Shown: positions 1-10,137, counted from the stretch's first letter. The stretch: 64,000 nucleotides of DNA from Streptomyces sp. WMMC940 (GCF_027460265.1 NZ_JAPZBC010000001.1:3065501-3129500), one strand, 5' to 3'. Notes: generated by a model not told the origin, from the letters alone. Numbers and translations: made by a program.

Positions 1-1461
1 CTCGTAGCCCTGTACGTCGGCGAGCCGCGGCTCTCCGACGGGCCGGGGGCCGCCCATGCAGACACGGCGGACGACGACGAGCAGGTACGCGGCGGTGAGC
101 AGGGTGCCGAGGCCGCCGATGGCCATGAAGGTGAGGAAGGCGGGGCGGCTGAGGCCGTCGGCGGGGTCGAAGGCGCCGAAGAGGGCGAGCATCTCGCCCC
201 AGAACCCGGCGAGGCCGGGCAGGCCCAGCGAGGCCACGGCGGCGAAGGCGAGCAGTCCGCCGAGGCGGGGCGCGCGGCCGTACAGGGCGGCCCCGGTGGC
301 GCCGGCGAGCGTGTCGAGGTCGGCGGTCCCGTACCGGTCCTTCACGGCTCCGGCCAGGAAGAAGAGCAGACCGGTGATGAGGCCGTGGGCGATGTTGGCG
401 AAGAGCGCGCCGTTGACGCCGGTCGGGGTCATGGTCGCGATGCCCAGGAGCACGAAGCCCATGTGGCCGACGGAGGAGTACGCGATCAGGCGCTTCAGGT
501 CGCCCTTGGAACCGGGCCTGGCGAGCGCGAGGCAGGCGAGGGATCCGTAGATCACGCCCACGACGGCGAAGGCGGCGAGGTACGGGGCGAAGACCTGCAT
601 GCCGTCGGGCGCGATCGGCAGGACGATCCGGACGAAGCCGTAGGTGCCCATCTTCAGCAGGACGCCGGCGAGGAGGACCGAGCCGACCGTCGGCGCGGCG
701 GTGTGGGCGTCGGGGAGCCAGCTGTGCAGCGGCCACATCGGGGTCTTCACCGCGAGACCGACCCCGATCGCGAGTACGGCGATGACCTGCACGGACAGGG
801 TCAGGCCGCGGCCGTTGTCAGTGGCGAGTGCCAGCATGTCGAACGTGCCGGCCTGCAGTCCCACGAGGAGCAGGCCGAGCAGCATGACGACCGAACCGAG
901 CAGGGTGAAGAGGATGAACTTCCAGGCCGCGGGGCGGCGGCCGGCGCCGCCCCAGCGGGCGATGAGGAAGTACATCGGGATCAGGACCGTCTCGAAGGCG
1001 AGGAAGAACAGCAGCAGGTCGAGGACGGCGAAGGTGGCGAGGGTGCCGCACTCGAGCACGAGGAGCAGCGCGACGAAGGCCTTGGGGGACGGGCCCTCGG
1101 GCATCTTGAAGTAGCTGTACAGCGCGCAGAGGAACGTCAGCAGCGCGGTCAGGACGAGGAGGGGGAGGGAAATGCCGTCGGTGCCGAGGTGGATCCGCAC
1201 GTCCAGTGCCGGGATCCAGCTGATGTCCGTCGTGGCCTGCATCTTCGACGGCTGGTCGTGGTCGAAGCCGAGCGCGAGGACGATCGCGGCGGCGAGGATC
1301 GCTCCGGTGACGGTCACACCGTGCCGCAGCACGGCCTGGTCCGGCGACTTCCCCTTCAGCCCGGGCGGGGCGGGCAGGAGGGCCGCGGCCGCACCGATGA
1401 GCGGGCCGACGACGATGAACGCGAGAAGGAACTGCATCACGGATTCGCTGATATCGATCAC
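1..1461 (-). CDS. nuoM2: NADH-quinone oxidoreductase subunit M, second complex I (partial)
   Basis: Antiporter-like proton-pumping membrane subunit of complex I. 487 codons are visible from a GTG start; the 3' end lies beyond the left edge. The frame is open throughout and reads as a chain of hydrophobic helices. It contains the NuoM hallmarks PLHSWLPDAH, where the family's key lysine precedes the broken helix, and KRLIAYSSVGHMGFV. The start lies 3 bp after the nuoL2 stop, so it belongs to the same operon. It is clearly distinct from the NuoM at 26137-27762 and is therefore a paralogue. nuoN2 would be expected just outside the window. Confidence 0.95.
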   Translation of the reverse strand, partial: MIDISESVMQFLLAFIVVGPLIGAAAALLPAPPGLKGKSPDQAVLRHGVTVTGAILAAAIVLALGFDHDQPSKMQATTDISWIPALDVRIHLGTDGISLPLLVLTALLTFLCALYSYFKMPEGPSPKAFVALLLVLECGTLATFAVLDLLLFFLAFETVLIPMYFLIARWGGAGRRPAAWKFILFTLLGSVVMLLGLLLVGLQAGTFDMLALATDNGRGLTLSVQVIAVLAIGVGLAVKTPMWPLHSWLPDAHTAAPTVGSVLLAGVLLKMGTYGFVRIVLPIAPDGMQVFAPYLAAFAVVGVIYGSLACLALARPGSKGDLKRLIAYSSVGHMGFVLLGIATMTPTGVNGALFANIAHGLITGLLFFLAGAVKDRYGTADLDTLAGATGAALYGRAPRLGGLLAFAAVASLGLPGLAGFWGEMLALFGAFDPADGLSRPAFLTFMAIGGLGTLLTAAYLLVVVRRVCMGGPRPVGEPRLADVQGYE

Positions 1462-1464
1462 GGC

Positions 1465-3456
1465 TCACGCTCCCGCGGCGACGAGTACGACGGCGATCGC
1501 CAGGACGACGGAGCCGGCCAGCAGTGCGCTGAGGTAGGTCTGTACGTTTCCGGTCTGGGCGCGGCGGACGAGCCACCCGAGCCAGTTGGTGCCGGTGCCC
1601 GCGCCACGCACATAGGTGTCGACGACCTCCCGGTCGAGGAACCTCACCAGTTCCGCGCCGGCCGTCACAGGGCGGACGAACAGGGCGCGGTAGACGGCGT
1701 CGAGGTGGAAGCCGGCCGCCGCGGGCCGGTGCAGCGGACCGAGCAGCAGCCGGCCGGGGTCGGCCGGGTCGGGCGCGGCCGCGATGTCCCCGTACACGGG
1801 TTCGTGGCTGGTGATCGCCTCGGCCTCGGAGACGGCCGGTTCGGCCTCGGGGTGGGCGGCGACGGCACCCATCGGGACACGTGCGGCAGGCGCCGTCGTG
1901 TGCCGCCAGGTGGCGTAGGTGACGAGGCCGCCGACGAGGGCGACGCCCGTGCCCAGCACGGCGGTGGTGAGGGTCGGCTGCAGCGGCCGGCCGTCGAACC
2001 AGTCGTCGATGAAGCCCGCGGTCAGGCCGAAGGCGAGCGACGGCGCGGCCAGTACCCAGAGGACGGCGGTCATGGCCAGGGGCTGCCGGCCGTGGTCGGG
2101 GGCCTCTGCGCCCCGGCCGCGGAACGCCAGCAGCCACAACCGGGTGGCGTACGCCGCGGTGAGCAGGGCGGTGAGCAGGCCGGAGACCAGGACGGCCCAG
2201 CCCGCCGCCGGCGGGGCGACGGCGGACTCGCCGAGCGCGCTGTGCTCGGCGGCCACGAGCACCGCCTCCTTGGAGAAGAAGCCGGCGAAGGGAGGAACGG
2301 CGACGAGCGCGAGCAGGGCGATCGTCATCGTCCAGTACGCGTCGGGGATCCGCTTGGTCAGCCCGCTCATCCGGGACATGGCGGCCAGCGAGTTGGTGCC
2401 CGCGGCATGGATGATCACGCCGGCCGCGAGGAAGAGCAGGGCCTTGAAGGCTCCGTGGGACAGGAGGTGGAAGACGGCGGCGCCCCGGTCCCCGACCGCC
2501 AGGGCACCCGACATGTAGCCGAGCTGGCCGATCGTCGAGTAGGCGAGGACCCGTTTGATGTCGTCCTGGGCGAGGGCGGCGAGGGCGGAGCCGACCATGG
2601 TGATCGCGGCCATCACGGCGAGGACGATCAGCGCCGCGGCGGAGGCGGCGAAGACGGGGAGGAGCCGGGCGACGAAGTACACGCCGGCGGCGACCATCGT
2701 CGCCGCGTGGATCAGCGCGGAGACCGGGGTGGGGCCGGCCATGGCGTCGGGGAGCCAGGTGTGCAGCGGGAACTGGGCGGACTTGCCCGCGACGCCCGCG
2801 AGCAGCAGCAGCGCCACCAGGGTCGGGTGGTCGATCGCACCCGCGGCGACGGCTCCGAGGACGCCGGTGATGCGGAACGTTCCGGCGTCCACGGCGAGCG
2901 CGAACAGGCCGAAGAGGAAGGGCACGTCGCCGAGCTTGGTGACCAGGAACGCCTTCAGGGAGGCGGCCCGCGCCTCGGGCGTCTCCCAGTAGTGGCCGAC
3001 CAGGAAGTACGAGCAGATGCCCATGATCTCCCAGCCGACCAGCAGCACCATCAGGTCGCCGGAGTAGACGACGAGCAGCATCGCGGAGGTGAACAGCGAG
3101 ACCAGGGCGGCATAGGAGGGGTAGCGCGGGTCGTCGCGCAGATAGGCGGTCGAGTAGATCTGCACGCAGGAGGCGACGACGCCGACGAGCACGGCGACCA
3201 GGACGGCGAAGCCGTCGAGGTAGAGGGCGAGGTCGACGGGGACCGAGCCGGTGGGAGTGAGCTGGGTGGACGCGCTGATCGGCCGGCCGCCGCCCTGACG
3301 CACGGCGACGAGCGCGGCGAGCCCGGTGGCGGCCAGCGTCGGCAGTACGGCAAGGGGCCGGACGAATCCGGGTGCCGAGCGGCCGAGGAGCAGGCCGGCG
3401 GCGGCGCCGAGGAAGGGAAGGAGGGGGACGAGAACGGCGAGGGTCGTCGTGGTCAC
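1465..3456 (-). CDS. nuoL2: NADH-quinone oxidoreductase subunit L, second complex I
   Basis: Largest antiporter-like proton-pumping subunit of complex I, 663 residues, with about 14-16 membrane segments plus the C-terminal part that forms the lateral helix in NuoL. It shows [33 protein letters not shown] and [17 protein letters not shown], which carry the conserved glutamate and lysines of the proton channel. The GTG start overlaps the nuoK2 stop (GTGA), indicating translational coupling. The full length and intact ionisable residues argue that this second complex can pump protons. Confidence 0.96.
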   Translation of the reverse strand: MTTTTLAVLVPLLPFLGAAAGLLLGRSAPGFVRPLAVLPTLAATGLAALVAVRQGGGRPISASTQLTPTGSVPVDLALYLDGFAVLVAVLVGVVASCVQIYSTAYLRDDPRYPSYAALVSLFTSAMLLVVYSGDLMVLLVGWEIMGICSYFLVGHYWETPEARAASLKAFLVTKLGDVPFLFGLFALAVDAGTFRITGVLGAVAAGAIDHPTLVALLLLAGVAGKSAQFPLHTWLPDAMAGPTPVSALIHAATMVAAGVYFVARLLPVFAASAAALIVLAVMAAITMVGSALAALAQDDIKRVLAYSTIGQLGYMSGALAVGDRGAAVFHLLSHGAFKALLFLAAGVIIHAAGTNSLAAMSRMSGLTKRIPDAYWTMTIALLALVAVPPFAGFFSKEAVLVAAEHSALGESAVAPPAAGWAVLVSGLLTALLTAAYATRLWLLAFRGRGAEAPDHGRQPLAMTAVLWVLAAPSLAFGLTAGFIDDWFDGRPLQPTLTTAVLGTGVALVGGLVTYATWRHTTAPAARVPMGAVAAHPEAEPAVSEAEAITSHEPVYGDIAAAPDPADPGRLLLGPLHRPAAAGFHLDAVYRALFVRPVTAGAELVRFLDREVVDTYVRGAGTGTNWLGWLVRRAQTGNVQTYLSALLAGSVVLAIAVVLVAAGA

Positions 3457-3812
3457 GCGGTGGCCTCGGCCTTCTCCGCCGGCGCGGCGGCATCGGCCGG
3501 TTCATGGCCCTCGGCGGTGTCGCGGAGCCTGTCGATGTCCGAGGTGCCGCGGTTGCGGTACACCATCAGGACGATCGCCAGACCGATGCCGATCTCCGCG
3601 GCCGCGATGGCGATGGTGAACAGGGTCAGGGCCTGGCCGCTGTGCAGGGCGTCGCGCAGCCAGACGTCGAAGGCGACGAGGTTGAGGTTGACGGCGTTGA
3701 GCATGAGCTCGACCGACATCAGGACCAGGATCGCGTTGCGGCGCGCCAGCACCCCGTACAGCCCCGTGCAGAACAGGAGGACGGAGAGCACCGCTGGATA
3801 GGCGAGATGCAT
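3453..3812 (-). CDS. nuoK2: NADH-quinone oxidoreductase subunit K, second complex I
   Basis: Small three-helix membrane subunit of the complex I proton path, 119 residues. It contains the NuoK signatures [20 protein letters not shown] and [13 protein letters not shown], with both conserved membrane glutamates. It has a hydrophilic C-terminal tail of about 30 residues (rich in Glu/Ala) that NuoK of the main operon lacks. The ATG start overlaps the nuoJ2 stop (ATGA) and the stop overlaps the nuoL2 start, so the gene is inside a tightly coupled operon. I chose this ATG over longer readings of the frame because it matches the family N terminus. Confidence 0.96.
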   Translation of the reverse strand: MHLAYPAVLSVLLFCTGLYGVLARRNAILVLMSVELMLNAVNLNLVAFDVWLRDALHSGQALTLFTIAIAAAEIGIGLAIVLMVYRNRGTSDIDRLRDTAEGHEPADAAAPAEKAEATA

Positions 3813-4381
3813 CAGCTCTTCCCCTCCCGGTCCCGGGAGTCCTTGCGGGACAGGACGATCGCCCCGACCAGGGCGGCCAGGAGCAGCACGGACAGTGCCT
3901 CGAACGGCAGCACCCAGTGCCGGAAGAGGATCTCGCCGGAGACCCGGGTGGAGCCCTGGGCCGGTCCTTCGAGGTCGATCCACGTCGTGCGGAACGCGTC
4001 GACGACCACCCAGACCAGAGCGGCCGCGGAGGCGACCGCCACGACGAGCGCGGCGGGGCGGTTGCCGGAGTCCGCGTCGGCGGAGCGGCCGATGGGGGCC
4101 TTGGTGAGCATCAGTCCGAAGAGGAGGAGGACCACCACGGAGCCGACGTAGATCAGCACCTGCACCCAGGCGATGAACTCGGCGGTGAGCAGGAGGTACT
4201 CGACGGCCAGCCCGCCCAGCGCGACGACCAGCCACAGGGCGGCGTGCACCAGCTGCCGGGTCGTGACGGTGAGGACGGCGGCGGCCAGGGTGGCGATGCC
4301 GACGAGCAGGAAGGCGATCTCGACGCCCGTCGGGGACAGGAAGCCGTTCCCCGTCTGGGCGACGGCGTGCGCGAGGGTCAT
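3812..4381 (-). CDS. nuoJ2: NADH-quinone oxidoreductase subunit J, second complex I
   Basis: Five-helix membrane subunit that couples quinone chemistry to proton pumping, 189 residues. The segment [20 protein letters not shown] matches the NuoJ third helix with its pi-bulge region. The start overlaps the nuoI2 stop (ATGA). It ends shortly after the last membrane segment, whereas the main-operon NuoJ has a tail of more than 100 residues. Confidence 0.95.
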   Translation of the reverse strand: MTLAHAVAQTGNGFLSPTGVEIAFLLVGIATLAAAVLTVTTRQLVHAALWLVVALGGLAVEYLLLTAEFIAWVQVLIYVGSVVVLLLFGLMLTKAPIGRSADADSGNRPAALVVAVASAAALVWVVVDAFRTTWIDLEGPAQGSTRVSGEILFRHWVLPFEALSVLLLAALVGAIVLSRKDSRDREGKS

Positions 4382-5004
4382 GTCCGGCCTCCCTCGGCCG
4401 GCGGGGCGGTCGGGCCGGTGGCGTTCGGCGCCCCGGCGGCCTGCTCGGCCTCGGCCCGCGCGGCGGCGAGCTTCTCCGCGGCCTTGCGGGCCGCGGCGAG
4501 TTCCTTGGGCTCCTCGGCTGCGGGATCGAGCGCCGGCGGCGCCGGAACCGTCCACATCCACTCGCGGAGCTTGTCCCGTTCATGGGTCAGATCACGGATG
4601 TCGGTCTCCGCGTACTCGAACTCCGGCGACCAGAACAGCGCGTCGAAAGGACAGACCTCGATGCAGATGCCGCAGTACATGCACAGGGAGAAGTCGATGG
4701 CGAACCGGTCGAGGACGTTGCGGGAGCGCTCACGGCCACCCGGGGCGGCCGCCGGAACCGTCTCCTTGTGGGAGTCGATGTAGATGCACCAGTCGGGGCA
4801 TTCACGGGCGCAGAGCATGCAGACCGTGCAGTTCTCCTCGAACAGACCGATCACACCGCGCGAGCGGGGCGGGAGCTCGGGCTGCACGTCGGGGTACTGC
4901 GCGGTGTGCGCGCGCTTCGTCATCGTCCGCAGGGTGACGGCGAGCCCCTTGGCCAGGCCCGATCCGGGGATACGGGACCGGGAGGGCGGACGGGAGCCGG
5001 TCAT
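4378..5004 (-). CDS. nuoI2: NADH-quinone oxidoreductase subunit I, 2x[4Fe-4S] ferredoxin-like, second complex I
   Basis: Carries two [4Fe-4S] clusters (N6a/N6b) that pass electrons to NuoB; 208 residues. Both CxxCxxCxxxCP motifs are intact: Cys59/62/65/69 and Cys108/111/114/118. The C-terminal 50 residues are Ala/Glu-rich and probably helical or disordered. The ATG start at 5004 overlaps the nuoH2 stop. With no nuoG in this operon, NuoI2 is the most peripheral iron-sulfur subunit present and a plausible docking point for an external donor such as ferredoxin; that role is inference. Confidence 0.96.
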   Translation of the reverse strand: MTGSRPPSRSRIPGSGLAKGLAVTLRTMTKRAHTAQYPDVQPELPPRSRGVIGLFEENCTVCMLCARECPDWCIYIDSHKETVPAAAPGGRERSRNVLDRFAIDFSLCMYCGICIEVCPFDALFWSPEFEYAETDIRDLTHERDKLREWMWTVPAPPALDPAAEEPKELAAARKAAEKLAAARAEAEQAAGAPNATGPTAPPAEGGRT

Positions 5005-5972
5005 GACTGCATCACCACCTTGACGACGCCGGTGAGGGCGATCTGGGCGAGGGCGAGCGGGACGAGCGTCGTCCAGGCGAGCCGCTGGAGCTGGTCCTCC
5101 CGCAGCCGCGGGTAGGTCACGCGGAGCCAGATCACGATGAAGGCGAGCACCGCGGTCTTCAGCAGGGTCCACAGCCAGCCGAGCCCGTCGGCACCGAAGG
5201 GGCCGTGCCAGCCGCCGAGGAAGAGGACCGTGGTCAGACCGCAGAGGACGACGATGCCCGCGTACTCGGCGAGCAGGAACAGGGCGAAGCGCAGTCCCGT
5301 GTACTCCGTGTACGCACCGAAGATGATCTCGGAGTCGGCGACCGGCATGTCGAACGGCGGACGCTGCAGCTCGGCGAGACCGGCGACGAAGAAGACCAGG
5401 GCACCCACGATCTGCCAGGGCAGCCACCACCACTCGAAGGCGTTCAGGATGCCGGGGAGGGAGACGGTGCCGGCGGCCATCGCGACGGACGCGGCGGCAA
5501 GCAGCATCGGCAGTTCGTAGGCGAGGAGCTGCGCGGCGGTGCGCAGTGCGCCCAGGAGCGAGAACTTGTTGGCCGAGGCCCAGCCCGCCATGAGCGAACC
5601 GAGCACACCGACGCCCATGACCGCGAGCACGAAGAAGATGCCCGCGTCGACGATGATCCCGACCGCTCCCTCGCTCGGGCCGATCGGGATCGCGACCAGC
5701 ACGAGCAGGTACGGGAGAAGCGCGACGGCGGGCGCGAGCTGGAAGACGCGACGGTCCGCGTCGGCCGGGACCACGTCCTCCTTCTGTGCGAACTTCACAC
5801 CGTCCGCGACGAGCTGCGCCCAGCCGTGGAAACCACCGGCGTACATGGGGCCGAGCCGGCCCTGCATATGGGCCATCACCTTGTGCTCGGTCTGCCCGAT
5901 GACGAGGGGCAGCACCAGGAACACGGCGAAGACGGCCAGGAGCCGCAGGGCGACGTCGAGAGCGTCGTTCAC
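5001..5972 (-). CDS. nuoH2: NADH-quinone oxidoreductase subunit H, second complex I
   Basis: Membrane subunit forming much of the quinone chamber, 323 residues, about eight helices. Family motifs include [55 protein letters not shown] and the C-terminal [15 protein letters not shown] start, overlapping the nuoC2 stop (GTGA). It follows nuoC2 directly: no nuoD, E, F or G is inserted, unlike the order in the main operon. Confidence 0.96.
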   Translation of the reverse strand: MNDALDVALRLLAVFAVFLVLPLVIGQTEHKVMAHMQGRLGPMYAGGFHGWAQLVADGVKFAQKEDVVPADADRRVFQLAPAVALLPYLLVLVAIPIGPSEGAVGIIVDAGIFFVLAVMGVGVLGSLMAGWASANKFSLLGALRTAAQLLAYELPMLLAAASVAMAAGTVSLPGILNAFEWWWLPWQIVGALVFFVAGLAELQRPPFDMPVADSEIIFGAYTEYTGLRFALFLLAEYAGIVVLCGLTTVLFLGGWHGPFGADGLGWLWTLLKTAVLAFIVIWLRVTYPRLREDQLQRLAWTTLVPLALAQIALTGVVKVVMQS

Positions 5973-7414
5973 GCGCGGTCGCCTCCCGTGGCGTCGTCCG
6001 TCCGCGGCCCGGGTCCTTCATCGGGCCCGCCGTCCGGCCGGGGGGCCGGTGTCGTGGGTGGGGTGGTGCCACCGGCTCCGGGCGTACCGGGTTCGGGTTC
6101 GGGTTCGGGTTCGGAGGTGGTGCCACCGGCTCCGGGCGACGGCTCGGGCTCGGACCCCGGCTCTGTGGCACCCGCGCCGCCGGTGTCCACACCAGGCCCG
6201 GACTCGGGCGCCTCCGCCTCCGCCTCGGGCCGAGACCCAGGCCCGGAGACAGCCTCGGCGGCCGGCTCCGTCGCGGAGCGGGGCCCGGTCGTGGGCTCCC
6301 CGGAGGACCGGGGCTCGACGGCAGGCGCCGTCGGGGCCTCGGCTTCGCCCGGTCCGGGTCGAGCCTCGGGGTCCGTCCTCGTCGGCTCCGGCTCGTCGAA
6401 GGCCGGGCGGGCGTGGTGCCAGGGCGCGTCGGCGCTGCGGCCGCGCGGGGCCTGGGCGGGCTGGGGTGAGGCCTCGCCGGACTGGCTCGCCGAGCGGTCC
6501 GCGGCGCTGCGCGAACGACGGGGCGCGGGCGCCGCCCCGTCCGCCTCCGGCCGCTGGCTTGCCGAGCCCTCGGATGCCGACCGCGAGCGACGCGCGGGGG
6601 CCTGGCTCGCCGAGCCCTCAGCAGCCGTACGCGAACGCCGCACCGGAGCCCCGGACGCCCCGGGGCCGTCCCCCGAAGCCGGCGCCCGGGCCGCAGCACC
6701 GGCGCCGGCCGCCGGTGCGGCCTCCGCCGAAGCCGTCGCCTGACTGGCCGAGCCCTCCGAGACGCTGCGGGTGCGGCGCGGCGGGCGTTCACCGGCGGCG
6801 CGCGGGGCGCGGGCCGGGCGGGCGGGGGCAGGGGGGAGCTGGCCCTTGAGGGGACCCCACTCGTTCGGGTCCGGGACGCCGGGGGGCAGCATCTGGCGCC
6901 GCTTCGGCCCACCGTGTTCGGACTCGCCCGGCTCCTTCGCGCCCGGCCACGCCTTGGCGACCCGCGCCGCGAGCACGAAGTCCTTGCGCAGCGGGTGTCC
7001 CTCGAAGGTGTCGGGAAGGAGCAGCGGCACCAGATGCGGATGGCCGGTGAAGTCCACGCCGAACATCTCGTGGGTCTCGCGCTCGTGCCAGCCCGCGCCC
7101 GCGAAGACCTCCACGGCGGTGGGGAGCACGGGTGCGTCGTGCGGAACGGTCGTACGCAGCATGAGCCTGCGCACGGACGTCCCTTCCGCGCCCTGCTCCA
7201 GCGCGACGACGTGCGCGCAGACACGGAAGCCGGTGCCCGGCTCGTCCACGGCGCTGAGCCAGTCGAAGTAGCTGCAGCCGAGTTCGTCGCGGGCGACTCG
7301 CAGCGCGTCGAGCCAGGAGGCCGCCGGAACGTCCACGGTCAGCAGGTCGTACGCCGCCTCGGCGGTGGCCCCGGGGCCGAAGCGTTCGGCGATGTCCGTC
7401 TCGAACGTGCTCAC
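5969..7414 (-). CDS. nuoC2: NADH-quinone oxidoreductase subunit C with long repetitive C-terminal extension, second complex I
   Basis: Residues 1-190 form a 30-kDa-subunit domain with the hallmark [19 protein letters not shown] and [10 protein letters not shown]. In complex I this subunit bridges NuoB/NuoI and NuoD. Residues about 190-481 are a low-complexity, probably disordered tail rich in Pro, Glu, Ala and Ser. The tail contains four near-identical 13-residue units ending in SASQ (213-225, 259-271, 275-287, 299-311) and an EP run near residue 436. NuoC proteins are usually about 170-240 residues, so 481 is exceptional. The GTG start overlaps the nuoB2 stop. The tail is not a NuoD domain, so this is not a NuoCD fusion. 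The frame is uninterrupted and its third-position GC bias supports real coding. Confidence 0.93.
   Translation of the reverse strand: MSTFETDIAERFGPGATAEAAYDLLTVDVPAASWLDALRVARDELGCSYFDWLSAVDEPGTGFRVCAHVVALEQGAEGTSVRRLMLRTTVPHDAPVLPTAVEVFAGAGWHERETHEMFGVDFTGHPHLVPLLLPDTFEGHPLRKDFVLAARVAKAWPGAKEPGESEHGGPKRRQMLPPGVPDPNEWGPLKGQLPPAPARPARAPRAAGERPPRRTRSVSEGSASQATASAEAAPAAGAGAAARAPASGDGPGASGAPVRRSRTAAEGSASQAPARRSRSASEGSASQRPEADGAAPAPRRSRSAADRSASQSGEASPQPAQAPRGRSADAPWHHARPAFDEPEPTRTDPEARPGPGEAEAPTAPAVEPRSSGEPTTGPRSATEPAAEAVSGPGSRPEAEAEAPESGPGVDTGGAGATEPGSEPEPSPGAGGTTSEPEPEPEPGTPGAGGTTPPTTPAPRPDGGPDEGPGPRTDDATGGDRA
6482..6778 (-). repeat. Four 13-residue SASQ repeats coded inside nuoC2
   Basis: On the minus strand this segment encodes four copies of the pattern RR-S/T-R-three residues-E/D-G/R-SASQ, at residues 213-225, 259-271, 275-287 and 299-311 of NuoC2. 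Spacing is irregular (33, 3 and 11 residues between copies). The basic, serine-rich units stand out from the otherwise acidic and proline-rich tail. Confidence 0.9.
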
Positions 7415-8115
7415 GAGGCGGCTCCCCGGTCGGACCCCGGCCCGGACGGTGCCTCGTCCGGCGGTGCGCCGCCGGTGGGGGAGTCCGCGGCGCTCGCGGA
7501 CGGTGCGGGCGGGGCCACGAGTCCGCTGCGGAGTTCGCCCACCGAGGCCCGTCCGGGAGCGGCGGCGTAACGCTCGCCCAGCGACTCGCGTGCGATCTTC
7601 TCCTGCAGCTTGAGGATGCCCTGGAGCAGCGCTTCGGGCCGGGGCGGGCAGCCGGGGACGTACACGTCGACGGGGATGATCTGGTCGACGCCCTTGGTCA
7701 CGGAGTACGAGTCCCAGTACGGGCCGCCGCAGTTCGAGCAGGCTCCGAAGGAGATGACGTACTTGGGTTCGGGCATCTGCTCGTACAGCCGCTTCACCGC
7801 GGGCGCCATCTTGTCGGTGACCGTGCCCGACACGACCATCAGGTCGGCCTGGCGGGGGCCGGGCGCGAACGGGATCACTCCCAGGCGGATGAAGTCGTGC
7901 CGGGCCATCGAGGCGGCGATGAACTCGATCGCGCAGCAGGCGAGGCCGAAGTTGAAGACCCACAGGCTGTAGCGGCGGCCCCAGTTCAGGATCACCTTCA
8001 TCGGCTCGGGTGCGAGCCGGGAGAGGGCTCCCAGCCTCCTGGGCTCGGGCAGCGTCACCGGCTCGGCGGCCGGCACGGCGGCCTCGGCGCCCGGGGTCTG
8101 CGGGGTCACGTCCAT
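7411..8115 (-). CDS. nuoB2: NADH-quinone oxidoreductase subunit B, second complex I
   Basis: Carries the terminal cluster N2 that reduces the quinone; 234 residues. Ligand cysteines match the family: Cys60-Cys61 in GLACCAIEF, Cys126 in FGACSNCGG and Cys156 in PGCPPRPE. There is an additional Cys129 in the second motif that the main-operon NuoB lacks (Ser in that position). The N-terminal 35 residues and the last 45 residues are extra, low-complexity extensions. The ATG overlaps the nuoA2 end by 10 bp; another in-frame ATG seven codons upstream is possible but would overlap nuoA2 further. Confidence 0.95.
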   Translation of the reverse strand: MDVTPQTPGAEAAVPAAEPVTLPEPRRLGALSRLAPEPMKVILNWGRRYSLWVFNFGLACCAIEFIAASMARHDFIRLGVIPFAPGPRQADLMVVSGTVTDKMAPAVKRLYEQMPEPKYVISFGACSNCGGPYWDSYSVTKGVDQIIPVDVYVPGCPPRPEALLQGILKLQEKIARESLGERYAAAPGRASVGELRSGLVAPPAPSASAADSPTGGAPPDEAPSGPGSDRGAAS

Positions 8116-8507
8116 GTGAGGACGCCCTTCTTCCATGCATAGAGAATTCCCACGGCCAGGAAGCCGAGGAAGATGAACATCTCCACGAGCGTCGTCGCGC
8201 CGTAACCCGGTGCGGCGAAGACCGTGGCCCACGGGAAGAGGAAGATCGAGTCGACGGCGAAGATCACGTAGAGGAAGGCGTACACGTAGTAGCGGACCTG
8301 GGTGTGCGCCCAGCCCTCTCCCACGGGATCGACTCCGCACTCGTACGTGAGCAGCTTCTCCGGCGTCGGTACGACGGGGCGCAGCAGCCGTCCCGCGCCG
8401 AACGCCACGGCGACGAAGAGCACGCCGATCAGGGCGAGCAGTCCGACGACGGAGTAGCTCTGGAAGTAGTCGGCCGCGAGCACGGTCGATTCGGGAAGTT
8501 TCCGCAC
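8106..8507 (-). CDS. nuoA2: NADH-quinone oxidoreductase subunit A, second complex I
   Basis: Three-helix membrane subunit next to the quinone entry, 133 residues. [12 protein letters not shown] contains the conserved cysteine loop, and [10 protein letters not shown] is the conserved acidic second helix. I chose the GTG at 8507 because a GAGGGG Shine-Dalgarno sequence lies a few bases upstream; the frame stays open a further 14 codons. It is the first gene of the operon, transcribed away from the broken two-component genes. Confidence 0.94.
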   Translation of the reverse strand: MRKLPESTVLAADYFQSYSVVGLLALIGVLFVAVAFGAGRLLRPVVPTPEKLLTYECGVDPVGEGWAHTQVRYYVYAFLYVIFAVDSIFLFPWATVFAAPGYGATTLVEMFIFLGFLAVGILYAWKKGVLTWT

Positions 8508-8552
8508 GTCCGCCCCTCGCTCCCTACCCGTTCGACGACCTGTACGCACGGG

Positions 8553-8580
8553 AGTCTAGGCCCTGTTAAAGAGAAGGTAA
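8553..8580 (-). promoter_or_regulatory. Candidate sigma-70-type promoter of the nuoA2 operon
   Basis: Reading the minus strand, TTACCT (8580-8575) and TAGACT (8558-8553) are separated by 16 bp and lie about 45 bp upstream of the nuoA2 GTG. They resemble the -35 and -10 elements of the Streptomyces housekeeping sigma factor. No Rex-type palindrome is visible here, in contrast to the main nuo operon. Confidence 0.45.
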
Positions 8581-8680
8581 GCAGCCGTGCCACTCATCGG
8601 ACCGGAACGGGCACCGCGCCGGTGCGGACATCCCCACCCCGCCCCCACCCACGTACCCCACGGCGTGCGCGAACTCGACC

Positions 8681-9075
8681 GTGCAGGCTGTCCCGCACGA
8701 GCCCGACCAGCAGCTCTTCCGACGCTTCGGGTACGGGCCCGACGGGCCGCCGTCAGCCCGCTTCGCGTACGACCGGCACACCTGGAAGTAGATCGCCCAT
8801 CTCCTCTCCGGCCCGCCGGTCGCCCTCGCCGGGTTCGTCCACACGGTGACCGTGCTCGCGGTCGGCGCCGGGCTGTCGGTGACGGTGGTCGGGCTGCCGC
8901 TGCTCGTGGGCGGTCCGGCCGGCGCGCCCCTTCTCGGCCGCGAGGAGCGGGCCCGGCCCGGGCGCTGCTCGGCGTGCGGGTGGACGAGCCGAGCAGGCTC
9001 CCCCACCGCCCGGGAGCGGGGATCCTCGGCGGACCGTGGAACGGGCTGAAGGACCCGGTGGGCCGTCCTCCGGCT
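8681..9075 (+). pseudogene. Remnant of a sensor histidine kinase (N-terminal sensor domain only)
   Basis: From GTG 8681 the frame reads into a hydrophobic sensor region (LAGFVHTVTVLAVGAGLSVT, VVGLPLLVGG) typical of actinobacterial NarL-system kinases with a putative sensor domain. An in-frame TAG at 8789-8791 interrupts it after HTWK, and a frameshift near 8955 moves the continuing homology (ALLGVRVDEPSRLPHRPG, ILGGPWNGLKDP) to another frame. The remaining sensor segments, the phosphoacceptor histidine and the ATPase domain are missing before the response regulator remnant begins. I interpret it as the decayed kinase partner of the regulator at 9329-10059. Confidence 0.7.
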
Positions 9076-9328
9076 GACGGGGACGGCCCGGCGGGCGGTC
9101 GCGGAGGATTCGGACGGGTGCCCACCGGTTCCGGGCACGGACACCGGCCGCACGCCCGGCCTCGCGCCAGGTCCGAGAACCGGCACCCGGCCCGCTCGAC
9201 CTGCGCCGCCGCGGAGGCGAAACGCCCCGCCCGGCCGTGTGAAGGATGCGATGCTGGGGGCGACCGGAGGGCGACCGCCGGACACAGGCCGAGGACCTCG
9301 CACAACGACCGCAGGGGGACGCACCGCC

Positions 9329-10059
9329 GTGGAGCACTGGACCGAAGCCCTCCCGAGGCACGCCGCGCCGCCCGGTAACGCCGCGACCGGAGCGCACACC
9401 GTCCGCGTCGTCATCGCCGAGGACTCAGTACCGCTCCGCGAAGGCCTCACCCGATTGCTCACCGACCGTGGCCACCACGTCCTCGCGGGTTTCGGGGGCG
9501 CCGACGCGCTGATCACGACCATCGGGGACCTGGCCGCGCGGGACGACCTTCCCGACGTCGTCGTCGCGGACGTGCGGATGCCGCCCACCCACACGGACGA
9601 GCGCGTCCGCGCGACCGTCCGGCTGCGCGGGGACCACCCGGACCTCGGGGTGCTGGTGCTGTCGCAGTACGCGGAGGAGCGGGTACGCCACGGAGCTGCT
9701 CGCGGGGAACGGCCGCGGTGTGGGCTGTCCGCTGAAGGACCGGGTCGCCGAGGTCGGGGGGGGCGTCGACGCGGTCGTGCCGGGTGGCCGGCGGCGGGGC
9801 GGCGCCGGACCGGAGGTCGTGGCGCAGCTGCTGGGTCGGAGCCGGAAGCAGGAGGTGCTCGCCGGCCCCACTCCCCGGGATCGCGAGGTGCCGGGCCTGA
9901 TGGCGCAGGGCAGGACGAACTCGGCGATGGCACGACAGCCCGTGGTGAGCGACGGCGCCGGGGGAGCACATGAGCAATGCCTTCCCGAAGCTCGTGCTGT
10001 CCCCCGGTGACGCTGATCATCGGCGTGTACTGGCCGTGCTCACGCATCTGGAATCCTGA
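9329..10059 (+). pseudogene. Frameshifted NarL/LuxR-family response regulator
   Basis: The receiver domain is recognisable: VRVVIAEDSVPLREGLTRLL has the acidic pocket and VVVADVRMPP the phosphoacceptor Asp. A one-base insertion in the GGG at 9681-9683 breaks the frame after SQYAEER; homology continues in the next frame as YATELLAGNGRGVG. The DNA-binding part is degraded: PTPRDREVPGLMAQGRTNSA stands where an LTPREREVL-type motif is expected. A further shift near 9960 puts the end (HMSNAFPKLVLS, then DADHRRVLAVLTHLES, stop at 10057) in another frame. At least two frameshifts plus conserved-residue loss make function unlikely. Confidence 0.8.
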
Positions 10060-10063
10060 ACAG

Positions 10064-10078
10064 CTGACACTCTGTCAG
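10064..10078. promoter_or_regulatory. 15-bp inverted repeat upstream of korA
   Basis: Perfect 6-bp arms CTGACA and TGTCAG flank a 3-bp spacer. It lies 74 bp before the small ORF and 220 bp before korA, just after the dead response regulator. It could be a transcription factor operator or part of the promoter; which protein might bind it is unknown. Confidence 0.4.
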
Positions 10079-10137
10079 GTAACACCGATCGATCACGGGA
10101 GAGCGTCTCACCGAACGAAGCGAGGGGGGAACGGAAC

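Noticed and set aside
385..3801. A 1138-codon plus-strand open frame
   Set aside because: It is antisense to nuoM2, nuoL2 and nuoK2, has a composition typical of a shadow frame in high-GC DNA (Gly/Arg/Glu/Asp runs) and no family motif.
5969..7414. NuoC2 as a NuoCD fusion
   Set aside because: The 290 residues after the NuoC core are low-complexity and contain none of the NuoD motifs such as GPQHPSTHG or the terminal DPVMGGVDR.
8566..10047. A 493-codon minus-strand frame across the two-component remnant
   Set aside because: No recognisable domain; it is antisense to clear kinase and receiver homology on the plus strand.
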